Notes: a model not told the origin generated them from the letters alone. Counted from the first letter of the stretch, positions 25,778 to 36,690 are shown. The stretch: DNA of 64,000 bases from Staphylococcus schweitzeri (GCF_002902405.1 NZ_PPQS01000044.1:34632-98631), one strand, 5' to 3'. Translations and numbers: made by a program.

Positions 25778-27256
25778 ATGGATTTTTGGTTAAATAAACA
25801 AGCACAACAAAATGGCCAACATATTGCGATTACTGATGGTCAAGTTTCCTACACCTATCGAGATTTATATCTTAAGGCGTATCGTTTGGCTACGAAACTG
25901 AAAATTTATCAACAGTCGCGTGTTGGACTATACATAGATAATTCCATTCAATCTGCCGTTTTAATTCATGCATGTTGGCTGGCTAATATTGAAATTGCAA
26001 TGATTAATACAAGATTGACACCGAATGAAATGACGAATCAGATGAGGTCAATAGATGTACAATTGATTTTTTGTACCTTGCCACTGGAATTGCGAGGGTT
26101 TCAAATTGTATCGCTGGATGATAATGAATTCGAAGGTACGGATATTACAATGAACGGTTTGCTGGGCAACACAATGGACGTTCAATATGATACATCGAAC
26201 GAAACTGTGGTGCAACGTGATTCAACCTCTAATTTATTAAATACATTTTTTAATTTAGATGACATTGCATCGATTATGTTTACATCGGGGACAACTGGCC
26301 CTCAAAAAGCGGTACCGCAAACGTTTCGTAATCATTATGCCAGTGCAATCGGATGTAAAGATAGCTTGGGATATAATCATGATACTAATTGGCTATCTGT
26401 CTTGCCGATTTATCATATTTCGGGTCTCAGTGTAATCTTAAGAGCTGTTATTGAAGGGTTTACTGTGCGCATTGTTGATAAGTTCAATGCTGAACAAATT
26501 TTAACGATAATTAAAAATGAACGCATCACACACATTTCGCTTGTACCACAAACTTTAAAATGGCTTATGCATCAAGGTTTACATGAACCTTATGATTTAC
26601 AAAAAATATTACTTGGCGGTGCTAAATTATCTGCCACAATGATAGAGACGGCATTACAATATAACCTGCCAATTTATAATTCATTTGGTATGACTGAGAC
26701 ATGCTCGCAATTTTTAACAGCAACACCTGAAATGTTGCACGCACGTCCTGACACTGTAGGGATGCCAAGTGCCAATGTTGACGTGAAAATTAAAAATCCT
26801 AATAAAGAAGGTCATGGAGAATTAATGATTAAAGGCGCCAATGTGATGAATGGATATTTGTATCCATCTGATTTAACGGATACGTTTGAAAATGGTTATT
26901 TTAATACGGGTGACATTGCTGAAATAGATCATGAAGGTTATGTCATGATTTATGACCGACGTAAAGATTTAATCATAAGTGGCGGTGAAAATATTTATCC
27001 TTACCAAATTGAAACGGTAGCGAAGCAATTTCCAGGTATCAGTGATGCAGTATGTGTAGGGCATCCTGATGATACTTGGGGACAAGTGCCTAAATTATAT
27101 TTTATCAGTGAAAATGACATTTCTAAGGCACAATTGATTGCATATTTATCACAACATTTAGCGAAATATAAAGTACCGAAACACTTTGAAAAGGTTGATA
27201 CTTTACCTTATACATCAACAGGTAAATTACAAAGAAATAAGTTGTATAGAGGATGA
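25778..27256 (+). CDS. menE: o-Succinylbenzoate-CoA ligase
   Basis: Activates o-succinylbenzoate with ATP and CoA in menaquinone synthesis, in the cytoplasm. 492 residues of the acyl-adenylate-forming superfamily: A3 motif [16 protein letters not shown] (residues ~167-182), A5 [11 protein letters not shown]7 [13 protein letters not shown]8 [17 protein letters not shown], and the C-terminal catalytic lysine in [12 protein letters not shown]. Followed at once by menC, which makes its substrate. Confidence 0.95.
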   Translation: MDFWLNKQAQQNGQHIAITDGQVSYTYRDLYLKAYRLATKLKIYQQSRVGLYIDNSIQSAVLIHACWLANIEIAMINTRLTPNEMTNQMRSIDVQLIFCTLPLELRGFQIVSLDDNEFEGTDITMNGLLGNTMDVQYDTSNETVVQRDSTSNLLNTFFNLDDIASIMFTSGTTGPQKAVPQTFRNHYASAIGCKDSLGYNHDTNWLSVLPIYHISGLSVILRAVIEGFTVRIVDKFNAEQILTIIKNERITHISLVPQTLKWLMHQGLHEPYDLQKILLGGAKLSATMIETALQYNLPIYNSFGMTETCSQFLTATPEMLHARPDTVGMPSANVDVKIKNPNKEGHGELMIKGANVMNGYLYPSDLTDTFENGYFNTGDIAEIDHEGYVMIYDRRKDLIISGGENIYPYQIETVAKQFPGISDAVCVGHPDDTWGQVPKLYFISENDISKAQLIAYLSQHLAKYKVPKHFEKVDTLPYTSTGKLQRNKLYRG

Positions 27257-27260
27257 TTTG

Positions 27261-28262
27261 ATGAAGTTGACAGCTTTGCATTTTTATAACTATAGTGAGC
27301 CATTTAAGTCACAAATTGTAACACCGAAAGTCACTTTAACGCATCGTGATTGTTTGTTTATCGAATTGATTGATGACAAAGGATATTCATATTTCGGAGA
27401 ATGTAACGCTTTTCAAACAGATTGGTATGATCGTGAAACCATTGCAACTGTGAAACATGTGATTGAGCAATGGTTCGAAGATAATAGAAATAAATCATTT
27501 GAAACGTATGAAGCAGCACTTGAATTATTAGCACCTTTAGAAAATGCGCCTGCTGCAAGGGCAACTATTGTAATGGCAATATATCAAATGTTTCATACAT
27601 TATTTTCATTTTCAGTGGCATATGGTGCGACAGCGAGCGGCTTATCAAATAAACAATTAGAGTCATTGAAAGCAACAAAGCCAGCCAGAATTAAATTAAA
27701 ATGGACGCCTCAAATTATGATTCAAATTAGAGCGTTACAGAAATTGGACTTTCAATTTCAATTGGTTATAGACGCAAATGAGTCATTGTCTCGTAAAGAC
27801 CTCGCACAGTTAGAGTCATTAACACGTGAACATGTTCTTTATATAGAAGAGCCGTTTAAAGATATCTCAATGCTTGATGAAGTAGTGGATGAAAAAATAC
27901 CTCCAATCGCACTTGATGAAAAGGCGACATCGTTGCCGGTCATTATTAATTTAATAGAACAATATAATGTGGGTGTTGTCGTACTAAAGCCATTTCGACT
28001 TGGTGGCATTGATAAAGTGGAAATCGCTATGAAGACATTGAAAAAGTACGGTGTAAAGGTAGTAATTGGTGGCATGTATGAATATGGTTTAAGCCGTTAT
28101 TTTACAGCGATGCTTGCTTGTAATGGTGACTATCCTGGAGATGTTACACCAGCAGGTTATTATTTTGAACAAGATGTGGTTGCTCGTTCAGGCATATTAA
28201 AAGAGGGACGACTCGAATTTCGCCCCCCTTTAGTAGATATAACGCATTTACAACCATATTAA
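27261..28262 (+). CDS. menC: o-Succinylbenzoate synthase
   Basis: Dehydrates SHCHC to o-succinylbenzoate in menaquinone synthesis. 333 residues of the enolase superfamily (NSAR/OSBS branch). The general acid/base lysine is in ARIKLKWTP, and the metal ligands are in VIDANES, YIEEPF and ALDEKATS, with the second base lysine in [11 protein letters not shown] chose ATG 27261, four bases after the menE stop with AGAGG before it. Its 3' end overlaps yidD on the other strand by 4 bases. Confidence 0.95.
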   Translation: MKLTALHFYNYSEPFKSQIVTPKVTLTHRDCLFIELIDDKGYSYFGECNAFQTDWYDRETIATVKHVIEQWFEDNRNKSFETYEAALELLAPLENAPAARATIVMAIYQMFHTLFSFSVAYGATASGLSNKQLESLKATKPARIKLKWTPQIMIQIRALQKLDFQFQLVIDANESLSRKDLAQLESLTREHVLYIEEPFKDISMLDEVVDEKIPPIALDEKATSLPVIINLIEQYNVGVVVLKPFRLGGIDKVEIAMKTLKKYGVKVVIGGMYEYGLSRYFTAMLACNGDYPGDVTPAGYYFEQDVVARSGILKEGRLEFRPPLVDITHLQPY

Positions 28263-28516
28263 TGGTCATGTTTATGTGAATGTTTGCATGCTGACCTGTC
28301 TTTTTTTAATGGAACAGGGTCAAAGCCACCTTTATGAAGCGGATGACATTTTAAAATGCGACGGATGCCTAAATAAAGACCTTTAAAAGCACCGTGGTAT
28401 TGAATCGCTTCTCTAGTGTACTCTGAACAAGTTGGATAAAAACGACAAGTTGGTGGAGTGAGTGGCGAAATGAAACGTTGATAAAAATGAATCATTGCCA
28501 AAAATATCTTTTTCAT
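28259..28516 (-). CDS. yidD: YidD, membrane protein insertion efficiency factor
   Basis: 85 residues from the ATG at 28516, placed 8 bases after GGAGG; a start six codons upstream is possible but has no such site. It has the conserved [28 protein letters not shown] core with its cysteines and the [21 protein letters not shown] block. Known to help YidC insert membrane proteins. The His-rich tail (CKHSHKHDH) is usual in staphylococci. Confidence 0.93.
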   Translation of the reverse strand: MKKIFLAMIHFYQRFISPLTPPTCRFYPTCSEYTREAIQYHGAFKGLYLGIRRILKCHPLHKGGFDPVPLKKDRSACKHSHKHDH

Positions 28517-28576
28517 AATTAATGCCTCCAACAATTAGTGATTAACTAATATATTAACATACAATGTAGGGATGTG

Positions 28577-29056
28577 ATGCGTGTGAAGTTTAGGGATAAG
28601 GATAATCGTCAAGTCAATTTAACATTTAAAAAGGACAATGAGATAGCTGATGGCAATCATGTACTAGCTATTCCGAAGTTTGAAAACCAATTACTTTTTA
28701 CCAAACATAATGTACGAGGTATTGAATTTCCTGGTGGTAAAAGGGAACACGGGGAAAGTAGTGCCGAAGCAGTGACACGTGAATTATATGAAGAAACAGG
28801 TGCCAAAGTTAAAAGTATTCATTACATAGCACAATATACTATTGAAACGAACGATCAAACAGATTTTGTAAAAGATGTATATTTTATCGAAGTTGAATCA
28901 ATAGTTAGTAAGAACAATTATTTAGAAACAGCAGGACCAGTGTTGTTTAACAGTGTCAGAGATATAGAACAAGCACAACAAAGTTTCTTACTTCAAGATA
29001 GTACCATTTTAAAATGCGTAGAGAGGGTGCAATCACTTGGATTTTATCAAACGTAA
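28577..29056 (+). CDS. Nudix hydrolase, YtkD-like nucleoside triphosphatase
   Basis: 159 residues. The Nudix box G-x5-E-x7-RELYEE-x-GA is seen as GGKREHGESSAEAVTRELYE followed by ETGA. The fold start HVLAIPKFENQLLFTKH and overall size resemble Bacillus YtkD, which hydrolyses (oxidised) nucleoside triphosphates. TAGGGATG precedes two possible starts (GTG 28574, ATG 28577). Its last 20 bases overlap the next gene, so the pair is translationally coupled. Confidence 0.88.
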   Translation: MRVKFRDKDNRQVNLTFKKDNEIADGNHVLAIPKFENQLLFTKHNVRGIEFPGGKREHGESSAEAVTRELYEETGAKVKSIHYIAQYTIETNDQTDFVKDVYFIEVESIVSKNNYLETAGPVLFNSVRDIEQAQQSFLLQDSTILKCVERVQSLGFYQT

Positions 29057-29807
29057 ACGAATGCCAATTGAATCTTTTACGCATCAATTCGAAGAAGTTA
29101 CATATTTGTCAGATGATTTTCAAGTAAAAGCTTTAATGATGTCACCACATCATGATGTTAAACGGATTGTAGTTTATTTACGAGGTGGCAAAGGGCAAAT
29201 AGGACGTGTGCGCGCAGGTAGATTAATGCAATTTTCAGATGAGCATACTTTAGTAATTGGCCCATACTACCGAGGTAACAATGGTAGTGAAGGTAGAGAT
29301 GAATTTTATCGTGGCGATTTAAATGATGTGACTGAATTATTAAGCTTGCTACATGATAAATATCCGCAAGCTTTTATTCATATGATTGGTTTTTCGCGAG
29401 GTGGTTTACAAGGGTTGTTGACATTTCAAGACTTACCAGTAACAAGTTATATAATCTGGGGCGGTGTCTCAGATATTTATTTAATGTATGAAGAACGTGT
29501 CGATTTAAGAGGTATGCTTAGGAGAATGATTGGTCATCCGAAAAAAGATCAAGCAGCATATGAGGTACGCCAAGCTATTCCAAATATAGATAAAAAGAGT
29601 CCGCCGATATTAATTGTGCATGGAGGAGAAGATAAACAAGTTGGTATTCAACATGCGAATCATTTAGCAGAGCAACTAGAGTTAAAAGGTGCAAAGTTTG
29701 ACACGTTCTATCAAATGGCAGAAGGGCATGTGCCAAGACCACCAGCCATGTTTGAAGCATTGGCTTATATTAAAGGTTTTATGAGCAAAGTTGAGTTGAA
29801 TAGCTAG
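29037..29807 (+). CDS. Alpha/beta hydrolase, prolyl oligopeptidase-like
   Basis: 256 residues from TTG 29037, chosen because GAGGG lies 9 bases before it; ATG 29061 would give 248. The nucleophile elbow is GFSRGG (Ser about residue 117), the catalytic Asp is likely in VHGGEDKQVG and the His in AEGHVPRPP. The size fits S9-type dipeptidyl-peptidase or esterase domains without a propeller. Substrate unknown. Confidence 0.85.
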   Translation: MDFIKRKRMPIESFTHQFEEVTYLSDDFQVKALMMSPHHDVKRIVVYLRGGKGQIGRVRAGRLMQFSDEHTLVIGPYYRGNNGSEGRDEFYRGDLNDVTELLSLLHDKYPQAFIHMIGFSRGGLQGLLTFQDLPVTSYIIWGGVSDIYLMYEERVDLRGMLRRMIGHPKKDQAAYEVRQAIPNIDKKSPPILIVHGGEDKQVGIQHANHLAEQLELKGAKFDTFYQMAEGHVPRPPAMFEALAYIKGFMSKVELNS

Positions 29808-30012
29808 TACGAGATGTGAATAGCACATGTTAACTATCAATCTTTGAAGATATGATATATGCGTTGAGTTAATAATAGTGCTTTAAGTTAAGAGGGGGAA
29901 CAAGATTAAATAAGAGATTTGAATTTAGCATGAAAATGACCTTAAATAATTATTGTTGCGTTGAAAAGCAACTATACAAAATGCCTGCAAATTTTTTACT
30001 ATATAAAATGAG

Positions 30013-30056
30013 AAGAGCCAACCATTGTTAGACTGTAACAGCGGTTGGCTCTTTAT
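30013..30056. terminator. Bidirectional terminator
   Basis: AAGAGCCAACC and GGTTGGCTCTT around a 19-base loop, with a T run on + and a T-rich stretch on -. It serves pckA (-) and the hydrolase gene (+). Confidence 0.8.
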
Positions 30057-30069
30057 TTAGTATTCAAAT

Positions 30070-31662
30070 TTATTTGTTGAAGCTACCTTTTTCAGCAATA
30101 TGTTCAACTTTTTCACCAAATTTTTCGAAGTTCTTTTCAAAACGTTGAATTAAATCTTCTGCTTGAGCTTTATATTTCTCTTTGTCGCTCCAAGCATTAA
30201 TTGGATTTAAAATAGTTTTAGGAACATCTTCAATTTCTACTGGAATGCTAAGACCAAACGTACTATCTTTTGTATATTCAGCATTTTTCAATTTGCCAGA
30301 AATTGCTTGGTTTACCATTTGACGTGTGTAATGTAAGCTGATTCTACGTCCTACGCCATATTTTCCACCAGTCCATCCAGTATTAACAAGATAAACATCA
30401 ACATCATGTAAATCGATAAGTTCACCTAATAAATCAGCGTATACAGTAGGGTGCAACGGGAAGAACGGTGCGCCGAAACATGTCGAGAATGACGGTTCAG
30501 GTTCTGTAACACCACGCTCTGTACCAGCCAATTTAGATGTGAAACCACTTAAGAAGTGGTACATAGCTTGATCTTTATTTAACTTTGAAATTGGCGGAAT
30601 AACACCAAATGCATCCGCAGTTAAGAAAATAATTGTATTTGGATGTGCTGCTTTTGATGGTACGACAATGTTATCTATATGATTAATTGGATAAGCCGCA
30701 CGCGTATTTTCAGTGTAGCGATTGTCTTCGAAGTCTACTGAACCGTCCTCAGCAACGACAGTATTCTCTAAAATCGCACCATATTTAATTGCGTCAAAGA
30801 TCTGTGGTTCTTTTTCTTTGGAAAGATTGATTGCTTTTGCATAGCAACCACCTTCTATATTAAAGACTCCGTTTTTATTCCATCCGTGTTCATCATCACC
30901 AATTAGTTTACGGTGCGGATCAGCTGATAAGGTTGTTTTACCAGTGCCAGATAGACCGAAGAATAATGCTACATCGCCTTTTTCACCAACATTTGCTGAA
31001 CAATGCATACTCATAATATCTTGCATCGGTAATATGTAATTCATTACGGAGAAGATACCTTTTTTCATTTCGCCAGCGTATTCAGTACCACCAATTAAAA
31101 TTACTTTATGTTTAAATGAAATAATGACAAATGTTTCAGATTTAGTACCATCTACTTCTGGATCTGCTTTAAAATGTGGGGCAGAAACGATAGTAAAGTT
31201 TGGTTTAATCTTTGTAGCTTCTTCTTTTGATTCAGGTCGGATAAACATATTTTTAGCAAATAAATTATGCCAAGCTAATTCGTTGATGACTGTAAGTTTT
31301 AACATTGTATCCTTATCGCTACCTGCGTAACCTTTGAAAACATATAACTCATCTTTTTTATCTAAATAGTCTAATACTTTATGGTATAACTTCAAGAAAG
31401 TTTCTTCATCGATAGGTTGATTGATATCTCCCCAGTCAATGTTATCTCTATATGAAGGTTCTGAGACAAAAAATTTGTCTTTAGGCGAGCGACCAGTATA
31501 TTTACCAGTACTAGCATTAACAGCACCAAGTTCTGTTAATACGCCTTCCTTATTATCTAAAATTTTATTATAAAGTTGTGTCGTCGAAAGCTGAAAATGT
31601 GACGTTGGTTTTTTCAATAATTTGTCAATTTTAGTTGTTTCAGTGTATGTGTCTACTGACAT
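30070..31662 (-). CDS. pckA: Phosphoenolpyruvate carboxykinase (ATP)
   Basis: Converts oxaloacetate and ATP to PEP, the entry step of gluconeogenesis. 530 residues from ATG 31662 ([13 protein letters not shown]), preceded by GGAGGG. Signatures: kinase-1a P-loop [12 protein letters not shown], the metal-binding IGDDEHGW, the RAAYPINHI block and [13 protein letters not shown]. It diverges from the metK transcription unit. A palindrome resembling a cre site overlaps its promoter region. Confidence 0.96.
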   Translation of the reverse strand: MSVDTYTETTKIDKLLKKPTSHFQLSTTQLYNKILDNKEGVLTELGAVNASTGKYTGRSPKDKFFVSEPSYRDNIDWGDINQPIDEETFLKLYHKVLDYLDKKDELYVFKGYAGSDKDTMLKLTVINELAWHNLFAKNMFIRPESKEEATKIKPNFTIVSAPHFKADPEVDGTKSETFVIISFKHKVILIGGTEYAGEMKKGIFSVMNYILPMQDIMSMHCSANVGEKGDVALFFGLSGTGKTTLSADPHRKLIGDDEHGWNKNGVFNIEGGCYAKAINLSKEKEPQIFDAIKYGAILENTVVAEDGSVDFEDNRYTENTRAAYPINHIDNIVVPSKAAHPNTIIFLTADAFGVIPPISKLNKDQAMYHFLSGFTSKLAGTERGVTEPEPSFSTCFGAPFFPLHPTVYADLLGELIDLHDVDVYLVNTGWTGGKYGVGRRISLHYTRQMVNQAISGKLKNAEYTKDSTFGLSIPVEIEDVPKTILNPINAWSDKEKYKAQAEDLIQRFEKNFEKFGEKVEHIAEKGSFNK

Positions 31663-31688
31663 CCTAAATCCCTCCAAAGCGATAATTT

Positions 31689-31708
31689 AAATGTAAGCCT
31701 TTACATTT
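31689..31708 (-). promoter_or_regulatory. Palindrome in the pckA promoter, degenerate cre
   Basis: AAATGTAA-GCCT-TTACATTT. The 14-base core TGTAAAGGCTTACA (read on -) differs from the cre consensus at one central base. It lies just downstream of a likely -10 (TATACT on -, 31716-31721), where a repressor would block transcription. pckA is a classical glucose-repressed gene, so CcpA or a gluconeogenic repressor may bind here. Confidence 0.5.
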
Positions 31709-31811
31709 AATTAGTATAACACATTAACATAATTAATCTACAATATTTTACTGCAAATTTATTTATCAAAAATTGACATTAATTCATTATTTAGGTACTA
31801 TTAATTTTAAC

Positions 31812-31932
31812 GGATTCTCTTATCCTGAGTGGTGGAGGGACATGGACCCAATGAAACCCAGCAACCTCTTTTTTATAAAAGAAAGGTGCCAAACCGTTTG
31901 CAGACAAATAGGTCTGAACGATAAGAGCGAAT
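31812..31932 (+). promoter_or_regulatory. SAM-I riboswitch (S box) of metK
   Basis: The P1 arms CTCTTATC (31817-31824) and GATAAGAG (31920-31927) enclose the conserved S-box blocks GAGTGGTGGAGGGA, AACCCAGCAACC and AAGGTGCCAA. SAM binding releases the terminator at 31943-31985 and turns metK off. Confidence 0.93.
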
Positions 31933-31942
31933 GGACGTATTA

Positions 31943-31985
31943 GGCCTTCTCTCTATACTCATAGTTAGAAGGTCTTTTTTATTTA
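31943..31985 (+). terminator. Regulated terminator of the SAM riboswitch
   Basis: GGCCTTCT pairs with AGAAGGTC, followed by TTTTTTATTT, 48 bases before the metK start. Confidence 0.85.
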
Positions 31986-32032
31986 GCTCACAGAGAGAGA
32001 ATTTTCGTAATATAAATTTAAAGGAGCAAACT

Positions 32033-33226
32033 ATGTTAACTAACAAACGATTATTTACTTCAGAGTCTGTTACAGAAGGACACCCAGATAAAATCGCTGA
32101 CCAAGTGTCAGATGCAATATTAGATGCTATTTTAAAAGACGACCCAAATGCACGTGTAGCTTGTGAAACTACAGTTACAACAGGTATGGCATTAATCGCC
32201 GGCGAAATTTCTACAACAACATATGTTGATATTCCAAAAGTTGTTAGAGAAACAATTAAAGAAATTGGTTACACTAGAGCAAAATATGGCTATGATTATG
32301 AAACAATGGCAATTTTAACTGCGATTGATGAACAATCACCTGACATTGCACAAGGTGTGGATAAAGCATTAGAATATCGCGATAAAGATAGCGAAGAAGA
32401 AATTGAAGCTACTGGTGCAGGTGACCAAGGATTAATGTTTGGTTACGCAACAAACGAAACAGAAACATATATGCCTTTAGCTATCTATCTATCACATCAA
32501 TTGGCTAAACGTTTATCAGATGTGCGTAAAGATGGTACATTAAGCTATTTACGTCCAGACGGTAAAGTTCAAGTCACTGTTGAATATGATGAAAATGATA
32601 ACCCAGTACGTATTGATACAATTGTCGTTTCAACACAGCATGCTGAAAATATGACATTAGAGCAAATTCAAGAAGACATTAAAGCCCATGTCATTTATCC
32701 TACAGTTCCTGAAAACTTGATTAATGAACAAACTAAATTCTACATCAACCCAACAGGACGTTTTGTAATTGGTGGACCTCAAGGTGATGCTGGATTAACA
32801 GGACGTAAAATTATAGTTGATACTTATGGAGGGTATGCACGTCACGGTGGTGGTTGCTTTAGTGGTAAGGATCCAACAAAAGTAGACCGCTCAGCTGCAT
32901 ATGCTGCACGTTATGTTGCTAAAAATATAGTTGCAGCGGGCTTAGCAGATCAATGTGAAGTTCAATTAGCATACGCCATTGGTGTTGCAGAACCAGTTTC
33001 AATTGCAATTGATACATTTGGAACTGGAAAGGTTTCTGAAAGTCAACTCGTTGAAGCAGTAAGAAAGCACTTTGACTTAAGACCGGCTGGCATAATTAAA
33101 ATGCTTGATTTGAAGCAACCAATATACAAACAAACTGCTGCTTATGGTCATTTTGGACGAACAGATGTATTATTCCCATGGGAAAAATTAGACAAAGTTG
33201 AAGAATTAAAAGACGCAGTTAAGTAA
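32033..33226 (+). CDS. metK: S-adenosylmethionine synthetase
   Basis: Makes SAM from methionine and ATP. 397 residues: [10 protein letters not shown] (methionine site, residues ~15-24), [33 protein letters not shown] and the [17 protein letters not shown]-loop-like motif. I chose ATG 32033, which follows AAAGGAGC; upstream in-frame codons lie inside the riboswitch terminator. Sequence differs from the S. aureus MetK I remember at a few positions (for example LTNKR for LNNKR at the N-terminus). Confidence 0.97.
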   Translation: MLTNKRLFTSESVTEGHPDKIADQVSDAILDAILKDDPNARVACETTVTTGMALIAGEISTTTYVDIPKVVRETIKEIGYTRAKYGYDYETMAILTAIDEQSPDIAQGVDKALEYRDKDSEEEIEATGAGDQGLMFGYATNETETYMPLAIYLSHQLAKRLSDVRKDGTLSYLRPDGKVQVTVEYDENDNPVRIDTIVVSTQHAENMTLEQIQEDIKAHVIYPTVPENLINEQTKFYINPTGRFVIGGPQGDAGLTGRKIIVDTYGGYARHGGGCFSGKDPTKVDRSAAYAARYVAKNIVAAGLADQCEVQLAYAIGVAEPVSIAIDTFGTGKVSESQLVEAVRKHFDLRPAGIIKMLDLKQPIYKQTAAYGHFGRTDVLFPWEKLDKVEELKDAVK

Positions 33227-33252
33227 TGATTCGAACTAAATAAGGCTAATTA

Positions 33253-33300
33253 AAAGATTTTCGGTATATAAATGATATTATGTATCGAAAATCTTTAGCT
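33253..33300 (+). terminator. Terminator after metK
   Basis: AAAGATTTTCG and CGAAAATCTTT around a loop of about 22 bases. Confidence 0.65.
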
Positions 33301-33347
33301 TTTCTATTATAATTAAAGTTATTCATATATTATAAAGGAGCGTTGTT

Positions 33348-34259
33348 GTGATGGATTTATCTTCACCAGTAGTCATTGGACTCATTACTGCAGTAGTTAT
33401 TGCATTAATCTTTTTTGTTCTTTTCTTAATTGCATTAGGCAGTAAGAAAAAAGTTAAGCGACAAACAGAAGAAAAGTATGAACAACAAGAACAAAACATT
33501 AAAAAGTCTCATGAAGAAGCTTTAGAGAAAGAGCGTATTCAGAATAAGAAGACAATTACGAAACAACAAGAAGATTACAACCATATGGTTAGTACAAAAG
33601 ACCGTGAGATTGATGCATTAAAATTGTTCTCGAAAAATCATAGTGAATATGTAACGGACATGAGACTAATTGGCATTCGTGAAAGATTAGTTAAAGAAAA
33701 ACGAATTCGACCAGAAGATATGCACATTATGGCAAATATCTTTTTACCAAAGGATGGCTTTAATAATATTGAACGCATAAGTCATTTAGTATTGACTAGA
33801 ACTGGACTTTATATTATTGATTCTCAATTGTTAAAAGGTCATGTATATAATGGTATCAGTGGCGGTCAATTTAAAGATTTACCACCAATGGAACAAGTAT
33901 TTGATACGTTAGATTTAGATAAATCAAGACCACAAACCATTGTTATGGATCAAAATGATGATAAACGTTCACTATCATTTGTAAATTATTCAGATCAAAT
34001 TGAGTCAATTAAACAATTAGCCGAAGATTTACAAAAAGAATTGGGTGCCAAATATACGCCAACTTCAATTTTATACTTTAATCCTAAAGATGAAGGTGAC
34101 GTAACGATTTCAAATTATAATCAAAATAGCGCTGTAAAAGTACTTGTTGGTGCCGAGCAATTAGATGAATTCTTTAACAAATTTGTATTCCATGGTCGTA
34201 TTCAATACAATGTTGAAGACCTACAACAAATGATGGACAAAATCGAATCATTCAATTAA
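33348..34259 (+). CDS. Membrane-anchored protein with coiled coil and NERD-like domain
   Basis: 303 residues. One N-terminal membrane helix (VVIGLITAVVIALIFFVLFLIALG), a Lys/Glu/Gln-rich coiled coil (~residues 33-90), and a C-terminal domain whose LVLTRTGLYIIDSQLLKGHVYN resembles the nuclease-related NERD fold. The typical catalytic pattern is not clear enough to claim nuclease activity. Starts GTG 33348 and ATG 33351 are both possible; AAAGGAG is best spaced for the GTG. Confidence 0.8.
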   Translation: MMDLSSPVVIGLITAVVIALIFFVLFLIALGSKKKVKRQTEEKYEQQEQNIKKSHEEALEKERIQNKKTITKQQEDYNHMVSTKDREIDALKLFSKNHSEYVTDMRLIGIRERLVKEKRIRPEDMHIMANIFLPKDGFNNIERISHLVLTRTGLYIIDSQLLKGHVYNGISGGQFKDLPPMEQVFDTLDLDKSRPQTIVMDQNDDKRSLSFVNYSDQIESIKQLAEDLQKELGAKYTPTSILYFNPKDEGDVTISNYNQNSAVKVLVGAEQLDEFFNKFVFHGRIQYNVEDLQQMMDKIESFN

Positions 34260-34262
34260 ATA

Positions 34263-34309
34263 GAAGGCTGGAGTAATGACTTAATGGTTGTTACCTCAGC
34301 TTTTTTATT
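34263..34309 (+). terminator. Terminator
   Basis: AAGGCTGGAGTAA pairs imperfectly with TTACCTCAGCTT, followed by TTTTTT. It ends the 33348-34259 gene. Confidence 0.65.
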
Positions 34310-34489
34310 TTGTTATACATTAAAAGGAGTTGTGCTTTATGTACAACAAAGTATTATATTTAGTCATAAAGTAAAAAGATTTTTTACATTTTGACTTATA
34401 TTTAGGAATTATAAATAGAATTTTAGTGGTTGATAGACAAAAGTGTTTTTAAATGAATGAATAAAGATAGATTTGTTATGATAACAAGG

Positions 34490-34495
34490 TATAAT
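34490..34495 (+). promoter_or_regulatory. -10 box of the aldo/keto reductase gene
   Basis: TATAAT, 25 bases before the start codon, with TTGTTA upstream as a possible -35. A start upstream of it is therefore unlikely. Confidence 0.5.
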
Positions 34496-34519
34496 ACATT
34501 AAAAAGTGAGGCGTTATTA

Positions 34520-35353
34520 ATGGAGGTTAAACAATTTTATAATGGGAATGAAATGCCACAAATTGGTTTAGGAACTTTTCGTGTTGAAAATGATGAAAAT
34601 TGCATGAAAAGTGTTAAACATGCAATTGAGCAAGGATACCGTAGCATTGATACTGCAAAAGTGTATGGGAATGAAGAGCAAGTTGGGGCAGGTATTCGTG
34701 CAGGATTGGAAGCAACTGGATTAAGTAGAGAGGACTTATTTATTACTTCAAAATTATATTTTGAAGATTTTGGTAGAGACAATGTTGCCAATGCTTACCA
34801 CGCTAGTTTATCACGCCTTGGTTTAACATATTTAGATTTATACTTGGTACATTGGCCTGGTACAAACGAAGCAATTATGATTGATACATGGAAGGGCATG
34901 GAGGACCTATATAAAAATAATGAAGTGAGAAATATTGGCGTTAGCAATTTTGAGCCTGATCATTTGGAGGCATTGTTGGCGCAAGTGTCAATTAAACCAG
35001 TTATTAATCAAGTTGAATTTCACCCTTATTTAACACAACATAAATTGAAATTGTACTTGGAAGCGCAACATATTGTGATGGAATCTTGGTCACCATTGAT
35101 GAATGCACAAATATTAGATGATGAAACAATTAAAGAAATTGCTAAAGAAATAGGTAAATCTGCGGCACAAGTAGTTATTAAATGGAACATACAGCATGGT
35201 GTAGTATCGATACCTAAATCTGTCACACCTGAAAGAATTACTGAAAACATAAATATTTTCGATTTCAATTTAACAGATGAGCAAATGATACGAATTGATG
35301 CTTTGAATCAGGATAGAAGAATTGGACCTGACCCAAAAACATTTGAAGGTTAA
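34520..35353 (+). CDS. Aldo/keto reductase
   Basis: NADPH-dependent carbonyl reductase of the AKR superfamily, 277 residues. The catalytic tetrad is complete: Asp44 and Tyr49 (DTAKVYGNE), Lys78 (TSKLY) and His111 (LVHWPG). The NADP-binding IPKSVTPERITENI is near the C-terminus. I chose ATG 34520 because GTGAGGCG lies 7 bases before it and the -10 box lies after the other candidates. Substrate unknown; YvgN/morphine-dehydrogenase-like enzymes reduce methylglyoxal. Confidence 0.92.
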   Translation: MEVKQFYNGNEMPQIGLGTFRVENDENCMKSVKHAIEQGYRSIDTAKVYGNEEQVGAGIRAGLEATGLSREDLFITSKLYFEDFGRDNVANAYHASLSRLGLTYLDLYLVHWPGTNEAIMIDTWKGMEDLYKNNEVRNIGVSNFEPDHLEALLAQVSIKPVINQVEFHPYLTQHKLKLYLEAQHIVMESWSPLMNAQILDDETIKEIAKEIGKSAAQVVIKWNIQHGVVSIPKSVTPERITENINIFDFNLTDEQMIRIDALNQDRRIGPDPKTFEG

Positions 35354-35677
35354 TTAAATCATGAGTGACGAATAAAAATAATGCTTTTGGAACTCTAAGT
35401 ATTTCAAAGACGATATTAATTAAAGGTAGGCGTCAATTAACTAAGAAAAGTTGAACGAGTCAGGAGACTTAAACATAGCTTCTCCTTTTGATTTATCATA
35501 GTTATGGTTATCCCGGTTTTATGGTGAAGATAAATCTTTAGAAGGATCAATTTGCGTATTAGATTGTTCAGAATTAATTGATAATGATTTGAACATAAAG
35601 GTTTAATCGATATATTAAATACCAATATAAAATTACTTAAAGGTTCAACACTATATTTTGATTGATGCAAAATTAAA

Positions 35678-35741
35678 AAATGCTTTATCCAGTTTGGGAT
35701 GTGTGATTGTCACTTTACTGAATAAAGCATTATTTTTTTAA
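35678..35741. terminator. Bidirectional terminator with a long loop
   Basis: AAATGCTTTAT and ATAAAGCATT separated by about 30 bases, with T runs on both sides. It ends the second crcB gene on -. 35354-35677 otherwise contains no gene. Confidence 0.6.
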
Positions 35742-36091
35742 ATATGAAAACCGATATAACAGGCAATAAATCCGATAATAAATTGTAAAAGTGAATAATT
35801 GATAAAATGTGTTAACCTAAGCTTAGGGTGCAACATTAATGTAAGCTCTTTTGCTAACGTTGAAAATGTTGTAAGTCCACCTAAAAATCCTGAAACAAAA
35901 AGAGCAGATAACCACGTGTTTGAAATTGCCATTCCCATTATTAGTCCGATGAGAAAGCTACCAATGAGGTTTACAATAAGCGTTGGGATTGGCAATGGTG
36001 ATGCAAATTTAGCATTACAATAATCTGTTAATGCACCTCTAACAACTGCACCAAAGCCGCCACCAATCATAACTAATAATGTAGATATCAT
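35738..36091 (-). CDS. crcB2: Fluoride channel subunit CrcB/Fluc, second gene
   Basis: 117 residues, four membrane helices. The Fluc motif [15 protein letters not shown], the NLIGSFLIG segment and [15 protein letters not shown] with the TTFST track are present. Fluc proteins form dimers that export fluoride passively; two different genes suggest a heterodimer. GGAGGTG precedes ATG 36091, which overlaps the stop of the first crcB gene by 4 bases. Confidence 0.92.
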   Translation of the reverse strand: MISTLLVMIGGGFGAVVRGALTDYCNAKFASPLPIPTLIVNLIGSFLIGLIMGMAISNTWLSALFVSGFLGGLTTFSTLAKELTLMLHPKLRLTHFINYSLLQFIIGFIACYIGFHI

Positions 36092-36453
36092 GATATGGCA
36101 CCTCCAGCTTTCATACCACAATGACATAATAAGATGCCTAGAACATAACTTGTTACGGCATATAATAGCAATGTTACAAATTGCTGATGATCAAACATAT
36201 GTACTAATTCGATTTGAAATGTTGAAAAAGTCGTTAACGCACCTAAAAATCCTGTTGTAATTGCTTTTTTTAATGTTGGACGATTTTTAAAAAAAGAAAT
36301 GGAAAAAGTAGTTAAAAATCCCATAACAAATGCGCCTAATAAATTCGTAACAAAAGTACCAGCAGGAAATGAACCAGATACATTAAGAAATGAAATTAGG
36401 TAACGTAAAAGTGCGCCTAAAGCACCACCTATAAAAATATATACATATTGCAA
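36088..36453 (-). CDS. crcB1: Fluoride channel subunit CrcB/Fluc, first gene
   Basis: 121 residues from TTG 36453, chosen because GAGGTG lies 6 bases before it and the start falls exactly at the family N-terminus ([20 protein letters not shown]). [10 protein letters not shown] and [13 protein letters not shown] are the Fluc signatures. Longer upstream reading has no homology-like content. Four membrane helices. Confidence 0.92.
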   Translation of the reverse strand: MQYVYIFIGGALGALLRYLISFLNVSGSFPAGTFVTNLLGAFVMGFLTTFSISFFKNRPTLKKAITTGFLGALTTFSTFQIELVHMFDHQQFVTLLLYAVTSYVLGILLCHCGMKAGGAIS

Positions 36454-36493
36454 TTGATTCACCTCGAATGATAAAGTTTTGTCTTTAATCAAA

Positions 36494-36550
36494 AATGAGG
36501 TTTTGACAAAGTTGCGATTATAAAAAATCACGCTATTGCCAAACCTCAAT
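36494..36550 (-). terminator. Hairpin with T run in front of crcB1
   Basis: Read on -, ATTGAGGTTT ... AAACCTCATTTTT forms a long stem with an inner stem (AATCGC/GTGATT region) and a T run, ending 41 bases before the crcB1 start. It is either the terminator of the small membrane protein gene upstream or an attenuator of crcB. It does not match the fluoride riboswitch pattern. Confidence 0.55.
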
Positions 36551-36690
36551 ATAGTTATATCATGATGTCTATAATTATACAGTAATGATGTATAAATTTT
36601 ATGAAGCATTGGTATTTTGTTATAAGCCAATGGTATTTACTTTGATGTTAAATTAAATTTAAATTCATATAAATGTTTTTGTGATGTGAC

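Noticed and set aside
36454..36660. Fluoride riboswitch before crcB1
   Set aside because: The conserved crcB-motif blocks were not found; only a hairpin with a T run is present.
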